A DNA stretch of 64,000 bases. Origin: Asterias amurensis (Eukaryota > Echinodermata > Asteroidea > Forcipulatida > Asteriidae). The notes under the pieces are model-generated. The model had not been told where the DNA came from and did no database searches. It worked only from the letters and a program-made list of their open reading frames with translations. Below are positions 9,141-18,836 of the stretch, piece by piece. Every line of letters starts with the position of its first letter. The stretch's first letter is position 1. A program made the position numbers and the translations under genes. Location of the stretch: NCBI RefSeq assembly GCF_032118995.1, contig NC_092669.1:9795501-9859500 (forward strand), written 5' to 3'.

Positions 9141-9602
9141 GTCCTACTACTTGCCGTCAACTCGCCGTCAACTCACTTGCGCCGTCAACTCACCGTCAAC
9201 TCCTCCAATATACATTTAAAATCCACAAAAGAAGCATAGAACTGTATCAGCTCAAAGAGAATTCGCGTAAGTTTTGGGTCATATTTCGGAATAAAAATTA
9301 AGTTTTTTTCTCGTGAAAAAAATTTCTCGATGCCGAAAAACTGTCGGCCGCCATCTTGCTTTTTCACAATGATTAGTCTTGGCCCAAGATGTCAATGATT
9401 GGTACTTTTTTTTATCAACACTAAGTCGTTTTTGTAAATGAATTTTTACCGAAAACCATGAGAAATATGTAGTTTAGCCCAGACTTAACACTTCCGTGCC
9501 CCTTTTTATAGATTTTTCATGTAAATTTAATGAGTTGACGGCACGAAAATGAGTTGACTGCGAGTTGACGGCAAGTCGGCGAGTTGACGGCAAGGAGTAG
9601 GA
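9141..9602. mobile_element. Foldback-like element with 11-bp GCCGTCAACTC repeats in its arms
   Basis: GGTCCTACTACTTGCCGTCA and several GCCGTCAACTC units (9141-9205) are mirrored by GAGTTGACGGC units ending GGCAAGGAGTAGGACC (9525-9602). The 320-bp centre resembles 51170-51420 in inverted orientation, where GCCGTCAACTC also occurs once. Confidence 0.6.
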
Positions 9603-9639
9603 CCGATGGGATGGGTATTGAAAAGGGGCCGTGGTCCCT

Positions 9640-9973
9640 ACTCCTATTCCTAGAACTATTTCGGTTTCGTCCGGCTATCGTCTCCCGTATCCTCATAGGT
9701 TTATATCTCTCGCGCGTTAAATAAACGATCATGGTTCAATCATTTTTCTAGGGAGTCATTCGCCGAAACTTCAAAGCATGTTCTGTTGACGTGAAATCAC
9801 GACTATATTTAGCCCGTGACCATGTTGGGCTGTTAATGGCTCCGCTTTTAACATCGGTCTCATCACTGTCACCATTACATGGTCGGTAATGGTGACCAGT
9901 AATGGTGACAGTGATGAGACCGATGTTAATAATTATTAAGAGCGGAGCCATTAACATCAACAAGGTGGGCTAG
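9640..9973. repeat. Fragment of the CTAGAACTATTTCGG family, then a hairpin element
   Basis: Sequence 9640-9745 is a half copy of the element seen at 1717. Sequence 9825-9973 is a hairpin whose arms read GCTGTTAATGGCTCCGCT.. and ATCGGTCTCATCACTGTC; arm fragments also occur at 24715-24800 and 32060-32097. No gene. Confidence 0.5.
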
Positions 9974-9984
9974 ACTATATTCAT

Positions 9985-10600
9985 CGGAGACCAGACAACT
10001 CGTCCGTCGGACAACTCGACGGTTCAGACAACTCGACGGTTCGGACAACTCGACGGATGATTTATTCAACCGTCAGACAACTTGACTTGGGGTCAAGACA
10101 AGTCGACGGATGGCCGTGACGGGGCTCAGCGCGGGGCAGAAGGGGTAAATAGCGGCCTGGGGGTGGGGATGTACTGACTAGCGACTTGGCAATGATGCAA
10201 GGGCGTTCCCCGGGGGAGGGGGTATATTATGGTGGGTGGGTTTATATCCGGGCAAACGGATAATTGATTTTTTATTATTGTTTTTTACCATGACCCCGCG
10301 GCATTTCGAGTTGTTATTGTTGTTGCAATAAAGTAAATAAAAGTAACAGATGTTTCTGCAAGTATGGCTTCACTGGAACATCACACTTATTGTGATAAAT
10401 AATTGGTAAACAATAATGATCAATATTATAGAATCGCAGGAATTATACAGGAAAGTTCGTGTAAACATGACAGTAACGGAGGTCAGCCGCTCAAGTTGTC
10501 TCAAAGTCGAGTTGTCCGAACCGTCGAGTTGTCCGAACCGTCGAGTTGTCTGAACCGTCGAGTTGTCCGAACGGACGAGTTGTCCGACGGACGAGTTGTC
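9985..10600. mobile_element. Foldback-like element with 17-bp CGAGTTGTCCGAACCGT repeats
   Basis: The left arm 9985-10100 holds repeated ACAACTCGACGGTTC. The right arm 10490-10600 holds the inverted GAACCGTCGAGTTGT. The 390-bp centre is unique with no convincing frame. A related repeat stretch without the second arm is at 59985-60105. Confidence 0.62.
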
Positions 10601-10606
10601 TGACAT

Positions 10607-11060
10607 TCATTGACCCTCATCCAACCGAAATTAGATTACGGCACTACAGCATGGTACCCCAAAACCCAAGAAGAAAAACATACTCTTAATATGATTCAGC
10701 GTTCTGCAGCGAGACTATGTTTCAACACTTACTCAAGGGAGGCTAGTGTCTCAGACATGATTACCAAACTCAACTGGCACCAGCTTGAGGGTTGTCGTCT
10801 CATTACAAGGCTCTCTATGATGTTTCGCATCCTACCAACCTCGTCCATTTAAACTGGGAAACCCACCTCACTAAACCAACACGCCCTACTAGAAGAACCC
10901 ATCCACTCTCACTCATGCAACTTCAAGCCAGGACAACAATTTACGCCAACACTTTTTTTCCCATGGACTATACTACACTGGAATGGACTCCCCCACAATA
11001 TCCTAGACTTAAAAGACTACAAAGCATTCAAGAAAGCGATCAAAGCACACTTTAGACACT
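10607..11060 (+). mobile_element. LINE 3' fragment (reverse-transcriptase C-terminal region, CR1/Jockey-like)
   Basis: Frames read PKLDYGTTAWYPKTQEEKHT and NMIQRSAARLCFN..Y, then a second frame with NTFFPMDYTTLEW, which are typical of the region after the RT catalytic core in CR1/Jockey-type LINEs. The homology passes from one frame to another near 10850 and the 5' part is missing, so the copy is dead. It directly follows the foldback element. Confidence 0.7.
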
Positions 11061-11139
11061 TCCACTAGGTCATTGGTCAGGTCATAAAACTCTGTTGCGA
11101 TGCGGGTATCCGTTTTTATCGGAGTATAATATCCAGATC

Positions 11140-11350
11140 CAATGATTTTTGGAATCAGAAATCTCTCTTTATTTTCATTTTAATTTTAATCTCGCCAAAA
11201 TTAGGCTCTATGTGTCCTTTGATATCTCAATGTCCGAGGGGCGACCATAGAACCCACTCCGCAATCTCAAAAAATGTTAAAACTTAAAAGTTATAAATTC
11301 TTACCGTAATTCAGTCCCCAACTACTCCGTTATACCACTACACTACAAAT
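11140..11350. repeat. Half copy of the 1717-2283 palindromic element
   Basis: TCTCGCCAAAATTAGGCTCT, CCTTTGATATCTCAATGTC and CAGTCCCCAACTACTCCGTT follow the same order as 1850-2010. No second arm is present. Confidence 0.6.
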
Positions 11351-11399
11351 GCTGATTGTCCCCGAACTCTGCCGAACGCATCACAAAGTCATGAACAAA

Positions 11400-11815
11400 G
11401 AATTGACTAGAGTGGGATTCGAACCAACGACCAACTCTAGTCAATTCTTTGTTCAACCCCAAAAATCATTTACAAATTTACCCAGTCAGTTTCCCTTGTG
11501 GTTTATATTGATATCTGAAACAAAAAGTCGCATCCCCTTAGGGTGATCCCCTAGCTGCCGGTTGTATTGTAATTTGGGTGTGATCCCTGGCTACACGGCA
11601 GTTAACGGTTGTATGGCTTCTGACTGGCACCCCCCGAACAAAGATATTGACAAAATAGGGACACTGCCAATATAGGGCTAGATAGCTCAGTTGGTAGAGC
11701 GCCGGCACGTTAATCCGGAGGTCGTTGGTTCGAATCCCACTCTAGTCAATTCTTTGTTCAACCCCAAAAATCATTTACAAATTTACCCAGTCAGTTTCCC
11801 TTGTGGTTTATATGA
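11400..11815 (+). mobile_element. tRNA-headed SINE with a duplicated body
   Basis: A tRNA-like head is at 11676-11747: acceptor GGCTAGA pairs with TCTAGTC over seven positions, the D-stem is GCTC/GAGC, the loop holds GTT, and the T-loop is TTCGAAT. It is followed by the body ACTCTAGTCAATTCTTTGTT..CCCTTGTGGTTTATA. The same body also lies at 11429-11506 behind an inverted tail of the head. Loop position 33 is C rather than U, and anticodon and T-stem pairs are imperfect, so I call a SINE head and not a working tRNA-Asn gene. Confidence 0.6.
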
Positions 11816-12026
11816 TTTAACAATTATAAGGAATGATGTCAACTATAAAATAAACTAAAAGAATTTCGGCGGCAAGTGATGAGAACAATGTATAGGCCAG
11901 CTAGACCTACATGTTCATGCAGAATTGAGTAAAAATAAACACAGTTTTCAAACATCGGATTGCATCTTTACAGAGCTGAGGACAGTTTTGTTCAGATAGA
12001 GAAATCAACAACTTGCCGCTAAGCCT

Positions 12027-12712
12027 AGCCTTGCTCAAGGCAGTCGAATTATTCACTCCGAAAATAGACCGCTGCGGTATAAAAACCCACCCGTATTCAC
12101 TGTGCGTAAATCGCACTACACAATGCCCCCGTACACTATCCGCATGCGGAGGCCGTCAGGCCGACAGCCTTGTAGGGTCTGTGTTGAAGCCATTGACCTC
12201 ATTACTATAATAAGCGAAAAGTTCCCACGGTCAGCTCATTACCATAATGCCCGCGAAAGACGAGACATGTTTACATCACACACCACCACCACGGACGCAT
12301 AGGGTCAAAAGGTAGTGATAAGGGAAGTGCGTGATTGGACGTCAAAATGAATAATTCATTTGCCTCACATCCTGTGTTGTCTGATAGGTCTGACGAAAGA
12401 TATACATATTCATGGACTGCATACTAGCATATCCGAGAGCCCCCCCATTTTTTTTCACTTGTGGAAATTTTTCAATACAACACATTAAACCCGGAAGTTA
12501 CAGACCCGAAAAAGGCTGTCGGCCTGACGGCCTCCGCATGCGGTTAGTGGTACGAGTGCAGATGACTTATGTGCGCAGTAGTCGTACGATGTGACAGTGT
12601 GTACACGGGTGGGTCATGCGGTGTGATCGCACGCACCACGCACAGGGTATACGGGTGGGTTTACAGCGGCGTCTTTTCGGAGCGAATAATGCGACTGCCT
12701 TGAGCAAGGCTA
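12027..12712. mobile_element. 686-bp palindromic element with 10-bp target duplication (MULE-like)
   Basis: Direct repeats CGCTAAGCCT (12017-12026 and 12713-12722) flank inverted ends AGCCTTGCTCAAGGCAG / CTGCCTTGAGCAAGGCT, with arms continuing about 170 bp (CACCCGTATTCACTGTGCG, GCATGCGGAGGCCGTCAGG). The paralogous segment near 42028-42040 lacks it. Long inverted repeats with a 9-11-bp duplication suggest Mutator-like; no transposase is seen. Confidence 0.68.
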
Positions 12713-12905
12713 CGCTAAGCCTTGAGATTTTCTGGATAATCTGGACATAGAAATTTTCAATATCAAAATTTTTCATACATTTCAATACTAGTGACATCTA
12801 TGTAGGCATTACCTACATGAAATATTCATGGATGAATATTGAACACTGATTGTCCCGTACAGTGTACGAATGATGTTGTTTTTCTGTTTTCTTCTTTATA
12901 TGCAG

Positions 12906-13394
12906 ATGTACATGAGAAGAAGCGAATACTTTGACCTTTGAACTAGTACAACCAACTTAAACTGTGTACACGGAGCTGTGGTGTAGCCTACAATTGTACA
13001 TGTAAGTGTAGCCAAGTCTTTCTTAAACTGTTACAGGCTTGGAACTTCTGAAATCCTTGGATGAAGTATTGTGTGATGTCAATTTTTGCCGCTTGAATGT
13101 TTTCTCTGGCTGAAACTCCAAAGACTGCACACTGAAGAAAAACTATTAAGTTCAGGCATTTGGAAAACCCTTCAGACAGAAGTTTAAGTTAATTTCAGCG
13201 CGTCTTTTCATAAGGTTGTCCACACACAGGACTTGCGTGGTATTTGTGGATTTGTAAGCTTTAGGTACAAATGTATACAAACAGCCCTGCAAAAACTTTT
13301 TTTAACCTGCACGGTTTAAAAAAATAAGACATGCTTTATGTTTTATAAACAACTTGGCATCTTATGATAAAACACTTTATTGGATTTAACAAAT
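12906..13394 (+). other. Leader exon of the 14-finger gene
   Basis: A pyrimidine-rich tract TTTTTCTGTTTTCTTC leads to acceptor TATGCAG at 12901-12905. The exon matches the leader at 42204-42646 closely, including TGACCTTTGAACT (12932-12944) and AGCCAAGTCTTTCTTAAA. Decayed finger-like sequence (GTCCACACACAGGACTT..TATTTGTGGA) lies at 13217-13250, before the ATG. Confidence 0.62.
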
Positions 13395-14702
13395 ATGAAT
13401 TCTGAATCGGAGACACCTGAAAATGTCCAAGAGTTAAAGCACCAAAATGCCCACCGCGAAAAGAAACCATTTATTTGTGAGATTTGTGGAAAGGTCTTCT
13501 CACAAAAAAATGACCTGACAACCCATCAGCGTGTGCACACTGGAGAGAAACCATTTGTTTGTGACATTTGTGGAAGAGCCTTCTCACGAAAACAACATCT
13601 GCAGTACCACGACCGTGTCCACACTGGAGAGAAACCATTTTCCTGTGATATTTGTGGAAAAGCATTTTCTGATAAATACAGGTTACAATCACATCAAAGA
13701 GTCCATACTGGAGATAAACCATTTGTTTGTGACGTTTGTGGAAAAGCATTTCCTCGAAAAGGTAGTCTAAACACACACAAGCTAGTCCACACTGGAGAGA
13801 AACCATTTACTTGTGACATTTGTGGAGAGCGTTTTACTTATCAGTTTGCGTTAACTGGTCATTACCAAATACACACTGAGAAGAAACCATTCTTCTGTGA
13901 CATTTGTAAAAAAGGTTTCCCAAATGAGACTAGCCTAACAGTCCATCAGCGTGTCCACACTGGAGAGAAACCATTTGTTTGTGACACTTGTGGAAAAGCC
14001 TTTAAACAACAACAATACCTAAAGTATCACGACCGTGTCCACACTGGAGAGAAACCATTTCCTTGTGACATTTGTGGAAAAGCATTTTCATTTAAAACCG
14101 GTCTAAAAGCACACCAAAGAGTCCACCACACTGGAGAGAAACCATTTGTTTGTGACATTTGTGGAAAAGCATTTTCTCAGAGTTTCGGCCTAAGAACTCA
14201 CTATAGTGCCCACCACACTGGAGACAAACCATTTTTCTGTGACATTTGTAAAAAAGGTTTCCCAAATGGACCTAGTCTGACAGCCCATCAGCGTGTCCAC
14301 ACTGGAGAGAAACCATTTGTTTGTGACACTTGTGGAAAAGCCTTTTCACAAAAACAACACCTAAAAGACCATAACCTTGTCCACACTGGAGAGAAAACGT
14401 TTTCATGTGATATTTGTAGAAAAGCCTTTTCTCTTAAAACCAACCTAAAAAAGCACAAAAGAGTCCACACAGGAGAGAAACTATTTATTTGTGGTATTTG
14501 TGGAAAAGCGTTTACATATAAAACTAATCTAAAAAAGCACATAAGAGTCCACCATGGAGAGAAACCATTTATTTGTGACATTTGTGGACAATCTTTTTCT
14601 CAAATGGATATCCTAAGTGAACATCATAGTGTTCACTTTGGGGAGAAATTATTGGTGACATTTGTGGAAAAGCCTTCTCAGCAAGATAACACCTCCATGT
14701 AA
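13395..14702 (+). CDS. C2H2 zinc-finger protein, 14 fingers (435 aa)
   Basis: ATG at 13395 (MNSESETPENVQELKHQNAH) is preferred over the upstream in-frame TTG because every paralogue starts with ATGAATTCTGA. Fourteen C2H2 fingers follow from about residue 27 (ICEICGKVFSQKNDLTTHQR) to residue 415. Two interfinger linkers carry an extra His (VHHTGEKP). Each finger has a counterpart in the 42647 gene, so they are recent duplicates. The final 20 residues (LLVTFVEKPSQQDNTSM) are finger sequence read out of frame, and decayed fingers continue downstream, so the array was once longer. Expected to be a nuclear DNA-binding protein; no effector domain. It lies 702 bp upstream of the long gene at 15405 on the same strand. 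Confidence 0.88.
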   Translation: MNSESETPENVQELKHQNAHREKKPFICEICGKVFSQKNDLTTHQRVHTGEKPFVCDICGRAFSRKQHLQYHDRVHTGEKPFSCDICGKAFSDKYRLQSHQRVHTGDKPFVCDVCGKAFPRKGSLNTHKLVHTGEKPFTCDICGERFTYQFALTGHYQIHTEKKPFFCDICKKGFPNETSLTVHQRVHTGEKPFVCDTCGKAFKQQQYLKYHDRVHTGEKPFPCDICGKAFSFKTGLKAHQRVHHTGEKPFVCDICGKAFSQSFGLRTHYSAHHTGDKPFFCDICKKGFPNGPSLTAHQRVHTGEKPFVCDTCGKAFSQKQHLKDHNLVHTGEKTFSCDICRKAFSLKTNLKKHKRVHTGEKLFICGICGKAFTYKTNLKKHIRVHHGEKPFICDICGQSFSQMDILSEHHSVHFGEKLLVTFVEKPSQQDNTSM

Positions 14703-15404
14703 AGTACCATAATCTTTTACCGTATTTTCTGCACACAGGAGAAAAACCGCTTGCCTGTGATATTTGTGGATCAGCCTCCTCTCAAAAACAACACCTACTG
14801 AGGTGCCAAGCCTTTCACACTGAAGAGAACCGAACGGTGTTCATTTGTGACATTTGTGAAAAAGATATCAAGGACCGTAGACGGTGTGTTTTGTTTTTGA
14901 AAAAGGCAAGGGCACTATCGCATTTCTCCTTGGTAAAGGGCACTCTATGAGAAAATTGCAAATTTCTAGTGGAGCACCAATTTATGTATGGAGGCCTCTG
15001 TGAAATATCAGGCCTGCACTTCTCATTTTATCACTGGATGGAGAGAAACCATTTATGACATTTGTGGAGAATCCTAGAATTTAATGTAGCAGCTTGTTCT
15101 CATTGACCACCTCTGTTCTCTTTTAGGGGAGCCATTTATCTGAATAATTTTTAGGAAAGCCTGAAGAATATAGAATTTCAACTTCGAAGTTCTTAGCTCT
15201 TGGGAGAAACAGTTGTTTTTCTGGGATATTTGTGATTTTTTTATGAGTGTTAAAGGGTCATTTAAATTAGAAGCAGCTTATCGGAGCACCAAGTGATCTT
15301 TGGTGTGAGATCTGCCAATTTTTGTGACATTTGTAGATGAACATAAGCAAAACAAACCGTTAATCTTGCCAGTAAATGTTAAAATTGTATATATAGTTAC
15401 CAAT
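14703..15404 (+). pseudogene. Decayed finger tail and promoterless leader between two ZNF genes
   Basis: Sequence 14730-14880 still shows finger pieces in shifting frames (CACACAGGAGAAAAACCGCT, GATATTTGTGGATCAGC, TTTCACACTGAAGAG). The same relics follow the genes at 43811 and 61548. Further shared pieces (GAGAAACCATTTATGACATT at 15042) run to about 15180. Just before the next ATG is the family phrase CTTGCCAGTAAATGTTAAAA. No TATA-like promoter block is present. Confidence 0.6.
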
Positions 15405-18068
15405 ATGAGTTCTGAAAGTAACCAAACTGATTTGGTTGGTGACTTGAATCACCAAGGAGTCCACACTGACATCAAACCATTTCTTTGTGGTCTTGGGGCA
15501 AATGCTTTCTCACAAGATCCTCAACTGACCCACAATCAGCCAGTCCACACAGAGAAACCATTTCCTTGTGAAATATGCGGAAAATCTTTTTCACAAAAAC
15601 TCCACCTGACTGACCATCAACGTATCCACACTGAAGAGAAACTAATTGTATTTGTTTGTGACATTTGTGGAAAAGGTTTCTTCAGTGAGCCTAGCCTGAT
15701 CAGCCATCAATGTATCTACCCACGTGTCCACACTGGAGAGAAGCAATTCCCTTGTAAAATATGTGGAAAAACCTTCGCACAAAACACGGGCTTAATCGTC
15801 CACAACCGTATCCACACTGGAGAGAAACCTTTTACTTGTGACATATGTGGGAAATCCTTCAGAAAAAAAAGAAATGTAAAACTGCATCAACAGATCCACA
15901 CTGGAGAAAAACGATTTGTTTGTGAAATATGTGGGAAAGCTTTTTTACAAAAACGGGACCTGACCAATCATGAGCGAGTTCACACTGGAGAGAAACCGTT
16001 TGCTTGTGACATATGTGGAGCTGCCTTCAGCTTAAAAAAAAATGCAAAACATCATCAACTGATCCACACTGCTGGAGAAAAACGATTTGTTTGTGAAATA
16101 TGTGGAAAAGCTTTTTCACGAAAACCCTACCTGACAATTCATATGCGTGTCCACACTGGAGACAAACAATTTTGTTGTAACATTTGTGGACTGTCTTTCT
16201 CTAGCAAAAATAGTTTAACTGGGCATCAACGTAGTATCCACGCTGGAGAAAAACCATTTGCTTTTGCTTGTGACATTTGTGGAAAAGCATTTGCTCTTGG
16301 AGAAAATTTAAAAAGTCACCAGAGAGTACACACTGGAGAAAAACCATTTGTTTGTGACATTTGTGGACAAGCATTTTCTCAAAGCAGCTCTGTGAATCGT
16401 CACCAGAGAGTACACACTGGAGAGAAACCATTTGTTTGTGACATTTGCGGAAAAGCATTCGCAGATCAAACCAGTCTAAATAAACATTGCAGAGTCCACA
16501 CTGGAGAGAAACCATTTGTTTGTGATATTTGTGGAAAAGCCTTCGCACAAAAATACAGCTTGACCATGCACAACCGTAGCCACACTGGAGAGAAACCATT
16601 TTCTTGTGGTATTTGTGGAAAAACATTTCCATTTAAAACCAATCTAAATAAACACCACAGAGTCCACACTGGAGAGAAACCATTCTTGTGTGACATTTGT
16701 GGAAAAGGTTTCACAAATAAGACTAGCCTTACAACCCATCAGCGTGTCCACACTGGAGAGAAACCATTTGTTTGTGACACTTGTGGAAAAGCCTTCTCAC
16801 AAAAAACTTCCTTGACCATCCACAACCGTATCCACACTGGAGAGAAACCGTATTCTTGTAAAATATGTGGAAAAGCCTTCAGACAAAAACTCCAGCTTAC
16901 CAATCATGAGCGAGTACACACTGGAGATAAACCATTTGTTTGTGATATTTGTGGAAAAGCCTTCACACAAAAACATCGCTTGACCATCCACGACTGTATC
17001 CACACTGAAGAGAAACCATTTCCTTGTGAAATATGTGGAAAAACATTCACACGAAACAATGGCTTAATCGTCCACAGCCGTATCCACACTAGAGTGAAAC
17101 CGTTTCCTTGTGGAACATGTGGAAAATCCTTCAGACAAATAATCCACCTGACTAATCATGAGCGAGTTCACACTGGAGAGAAACCTTTTACTTGTGACAT
17201 ATGTGGAAAATCCTTCAGCAAAAAAAGAACTGTAAAACTGCATCAACAGATCCACACTGGAGAAAAACGATTTGTTTGTGAAGTATGTGGAAAAGCTTTT
17301 TTACAAAAGCGGGACCTGACCAATCATGAGCGAGTTCACACTGGAGAGAAACCGTTTGCTTGTGACATATGTGGAGCTGCCTTCAGCAGAAAAAACAATG
17401 AAAAACATCATCAACTGATCCACACAGCTGGAGAAAAAAAAAAAAAATTTGTTTGTGAAATATGTGGAAAAGCTTTTTCACAAAAACCCTGCCTAAAAAT
17501 TCATATGCGTGTCCACACTGGAGACAAACAATTTCGTTGTAACATTTGTGGAGTGTCTTTCACTAGCAAAAGTAGTTTAACTGGGCATCAACGCAGTATC
17601 CACGATGGAGAGAAACCATTTGCTTGTGACATTTGTGGAAAATCTTTTTCTCAAAAGGTCAATGTAAGGTCTCACCAGAGAGTGCACACTGGAGAGAGAC
17701 CATTTTCATGTGATATCTGTGGAAAAGCATTTTCTCAAAGCAGCTCTCTGAATCGTCACCAGAAAGTACACACTGAAGAGATACCATTTGCTTGTGACAC
17801 TTGTGGAAGAGGCTTTTCTTGTAAGTCTGCTCTCTCTAACCATAACCAAACTCACATTGAGGAAAAACCAATTGTTTGTGCTATTTGTGGAAAAGTCTTG
17901 AAATCTCGAAAGAAATTTGACAAACACAAATGTGTTCACTCTGGTAAGAAACCATTTGTTTGTGATATTTGTGAAAAAATCTTCAAATCTAAAAAGAAAC
18001 TTGACAAACACAAATGTGTCCACCCTGTAGGGGAGCCATTAGTTTGTGACTTTTTTAAAAAGGAGTAG
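15405..18068 (+). CDS. C2H2 zinc-finger protein, 29 fingers (887 aa)
   Basis: ATG at 15405 (MSSESNQTDLVGDLNHQGVH) is chosen over an upstream in-frame GTG by comparison with paralogues. The degenerate N-terminal finger FLCGLGANAFSQDPQLTHNQ comes first, then 29 fingers. Finger 2 ends in Tyr in place of the last His. The C-terminal fingers are the family type KVLKSRKKFDKHKCVH and a variant, then PVGEPLVCDFFKKE. Fingers 3-8 (about 15749-16240) reappear as 18 and 20-24 (about 17020-17605), including the odd linker HTAGEK, so an internal block was duplicated. The length is large even for poly-ZNF proteins. The nearest paralogue is at 45108, which shares the C-terminal ending. Presumed nuclear nucleic-acid binder; targets and partners unknown. 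Confidence 0.9.
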   Translation: MSSESNQTDLVGDLNHQGVHTDIKPFLCGLGANAFSQDPQLTHNQPVHTEKPFPCEICGKSFSQKLHLTDHQRIHTEEKLIVFVCDICGKGFFSEPSLISHQCIYPRVHTGEKQFPCKICGKTFAQNTGLIVHNRIHTGEKPFTCDICGKSFRKKRNVKLHQQIHTGEKRFVCEICGKAFLQKRDLTNHERVHTGEKPFACDICGAAFSLKKNAKHHQLIHTAGEKRFVCEICGKAFSRKPYLTIHMRVHTGDKQFCCNICGLSFSSKNSLTGHQRSIHAGEKPFAFACDICGKAFALGENLKSHQRVHTGEKPFVCDICGQAFSQSSSVNRHQRVHTGEKPFVCDICGKAFADQTSLNKHCRVHTGEKPFVCDICGKAFAQKYSLTMHNRSHTGEKPFSCGICGKTFPFKTNLNKHHRVHTGEKPFLCDICGKGFTNKTSLTTHQRVHTGEKPFVCDTCGKAFSQKTSLTIHNRIHTGEKPYSCKICGKAFRQKLQLTNHERVHTGDKPFVCDICGKAFTQKHRLTIHDCIHTEEKPFPCEICGKTFTRNNGLIVHSRIHTRVKPFPCGTCGKSFRQIIHLTNHERVHTGEKPFTCDICGKSFSKKRTVKLHQQIHTGEKRFVCEVCGKAFLQKRDLTNHERVHTGEKPFACDICGAAFSRKNNEKHHQLIHTAGEKKKKFVCEICGKAFSQKPCLKIHMRVHTGDKQFRCNICGVSFTSKSSLTGHQRSIHDGEKPFACDICGKSFSQKVNVRSHQRVHTGERPFSCDICGKAFSQSSSLNRHQKVHTEEIPFACDTCGRGFSCKSALSNHNQTHIEEKPIVCAICGKVLKSRKKFDKHKCVHSGKKPFVCDICEKIFKSKKKLDKHKCVHPVGEPLVCDFFKKE

Positions 18069-18126
18069 TTTAAGCACCGGTATTCACCAACAATTCCACA
18101 CTTTTAAGAAAACGATAAGAGAGATA

Positions 18127-18836
18127 TTAATTTTGGTTTTTACCCATACACCGATGTGTGTTAGCACTGTATACTCAGTACTTTCCCGAGTCCTGGGAAA
18201 AAATATCACAGGCATGTTACTCGGGTGGGATTCGAACCCACGACCCTTGCAATTCTAGAGCAGTGTCTTACCAACTAGACTACCGAGGTTGCCCGGCAGC
18301 TAGAGGCAGTTCGAATCCTATGTTTTGGCAGCGGGTACCGCAACGATATAATAGATGTTAAATTTGCATCGGGGATAAAGAATATTAATTTTGGTTTTTA
18401 CCCATACACCGATGTGTGTTAGCACTGTATACTCAGTACTTTCCCGAGTCCTGGAAAAAAATATCACAGGCATGTTACTCGGGTGGGATTCGAACCCACG
18501 ACCCTTGCAATTCTAGAGCAGTGTCTTACCAACTAGACTACCGAGGTTGCCCGGCAGCTAGAGGCAGTTCGAATCCTATGTTTTGGCAGCGGGTACCGCA
18601 ACGATATAATAGATGTTAAATTTGCATCGGGGATAAAGAATATTAATTTTGGTTTTTACCCATACACCGATGTGTGTTAGCACTGTATACTCAGTACTTT
18701 CCCGAGTCCTGGGAAAAAATATCACAGGCATGTTACTCGGGTGGGATTCGAACCCACGACCCTTGCAATTCTAGAGCAGTGTCTTGCCAACTAGACTACC
18801 GAGGTTGCCCGGCAGCTAGAGGCAGTTCGAATACGA
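18127..18836 (-). mobile_element. SINE array: 2.75 tandem copies of a 258-bp tRNA-headed unit in one 12-bp target duplication
   Basis: ATAAGAGAGATA flanks the array (18115-18126 and 18837-18848). The paralogue at about 47682 has the site once, uninterrupted. Inside are near-identical units with an exact 258-bp period. On the minus strand each holds a tRNA-like head (D-arm TAGTCTAGTTGGTAAGAC, T-arm GTGGGTTCGAATCCCAC) and a body ending CATCGGTGTATGGGTAAAAA. The unit at the right edge lacks its upstream part. Acceptor pairing is only five of seven, so these are SINE heads. A body fragment of the same SINE occurs at 60808-60850. Confidence 0.85.

Noticed and set aside
11676-11747. Functional tRNA-Asn gene
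   Set aside because: The cloverleaf is close, but position 33 is C, stem pairs are broken, and the sequence is followed by a repeated SINE body also seen at 11429.
13380-15404. Upstream TTG/GTG starts for the ZNF genes at 13380, 15324, 25978, 42632 and 61005
   Set aside because: Animal nuclear genes start with ATG, and the ATG just downstream is conserved in all paralogues.
18200-18810. Cluster of three tRNA genes
   Set aside because: The tRNA-like parts lack two acceptor pairs and belong to 258-bp SINE units inside one target duplication.
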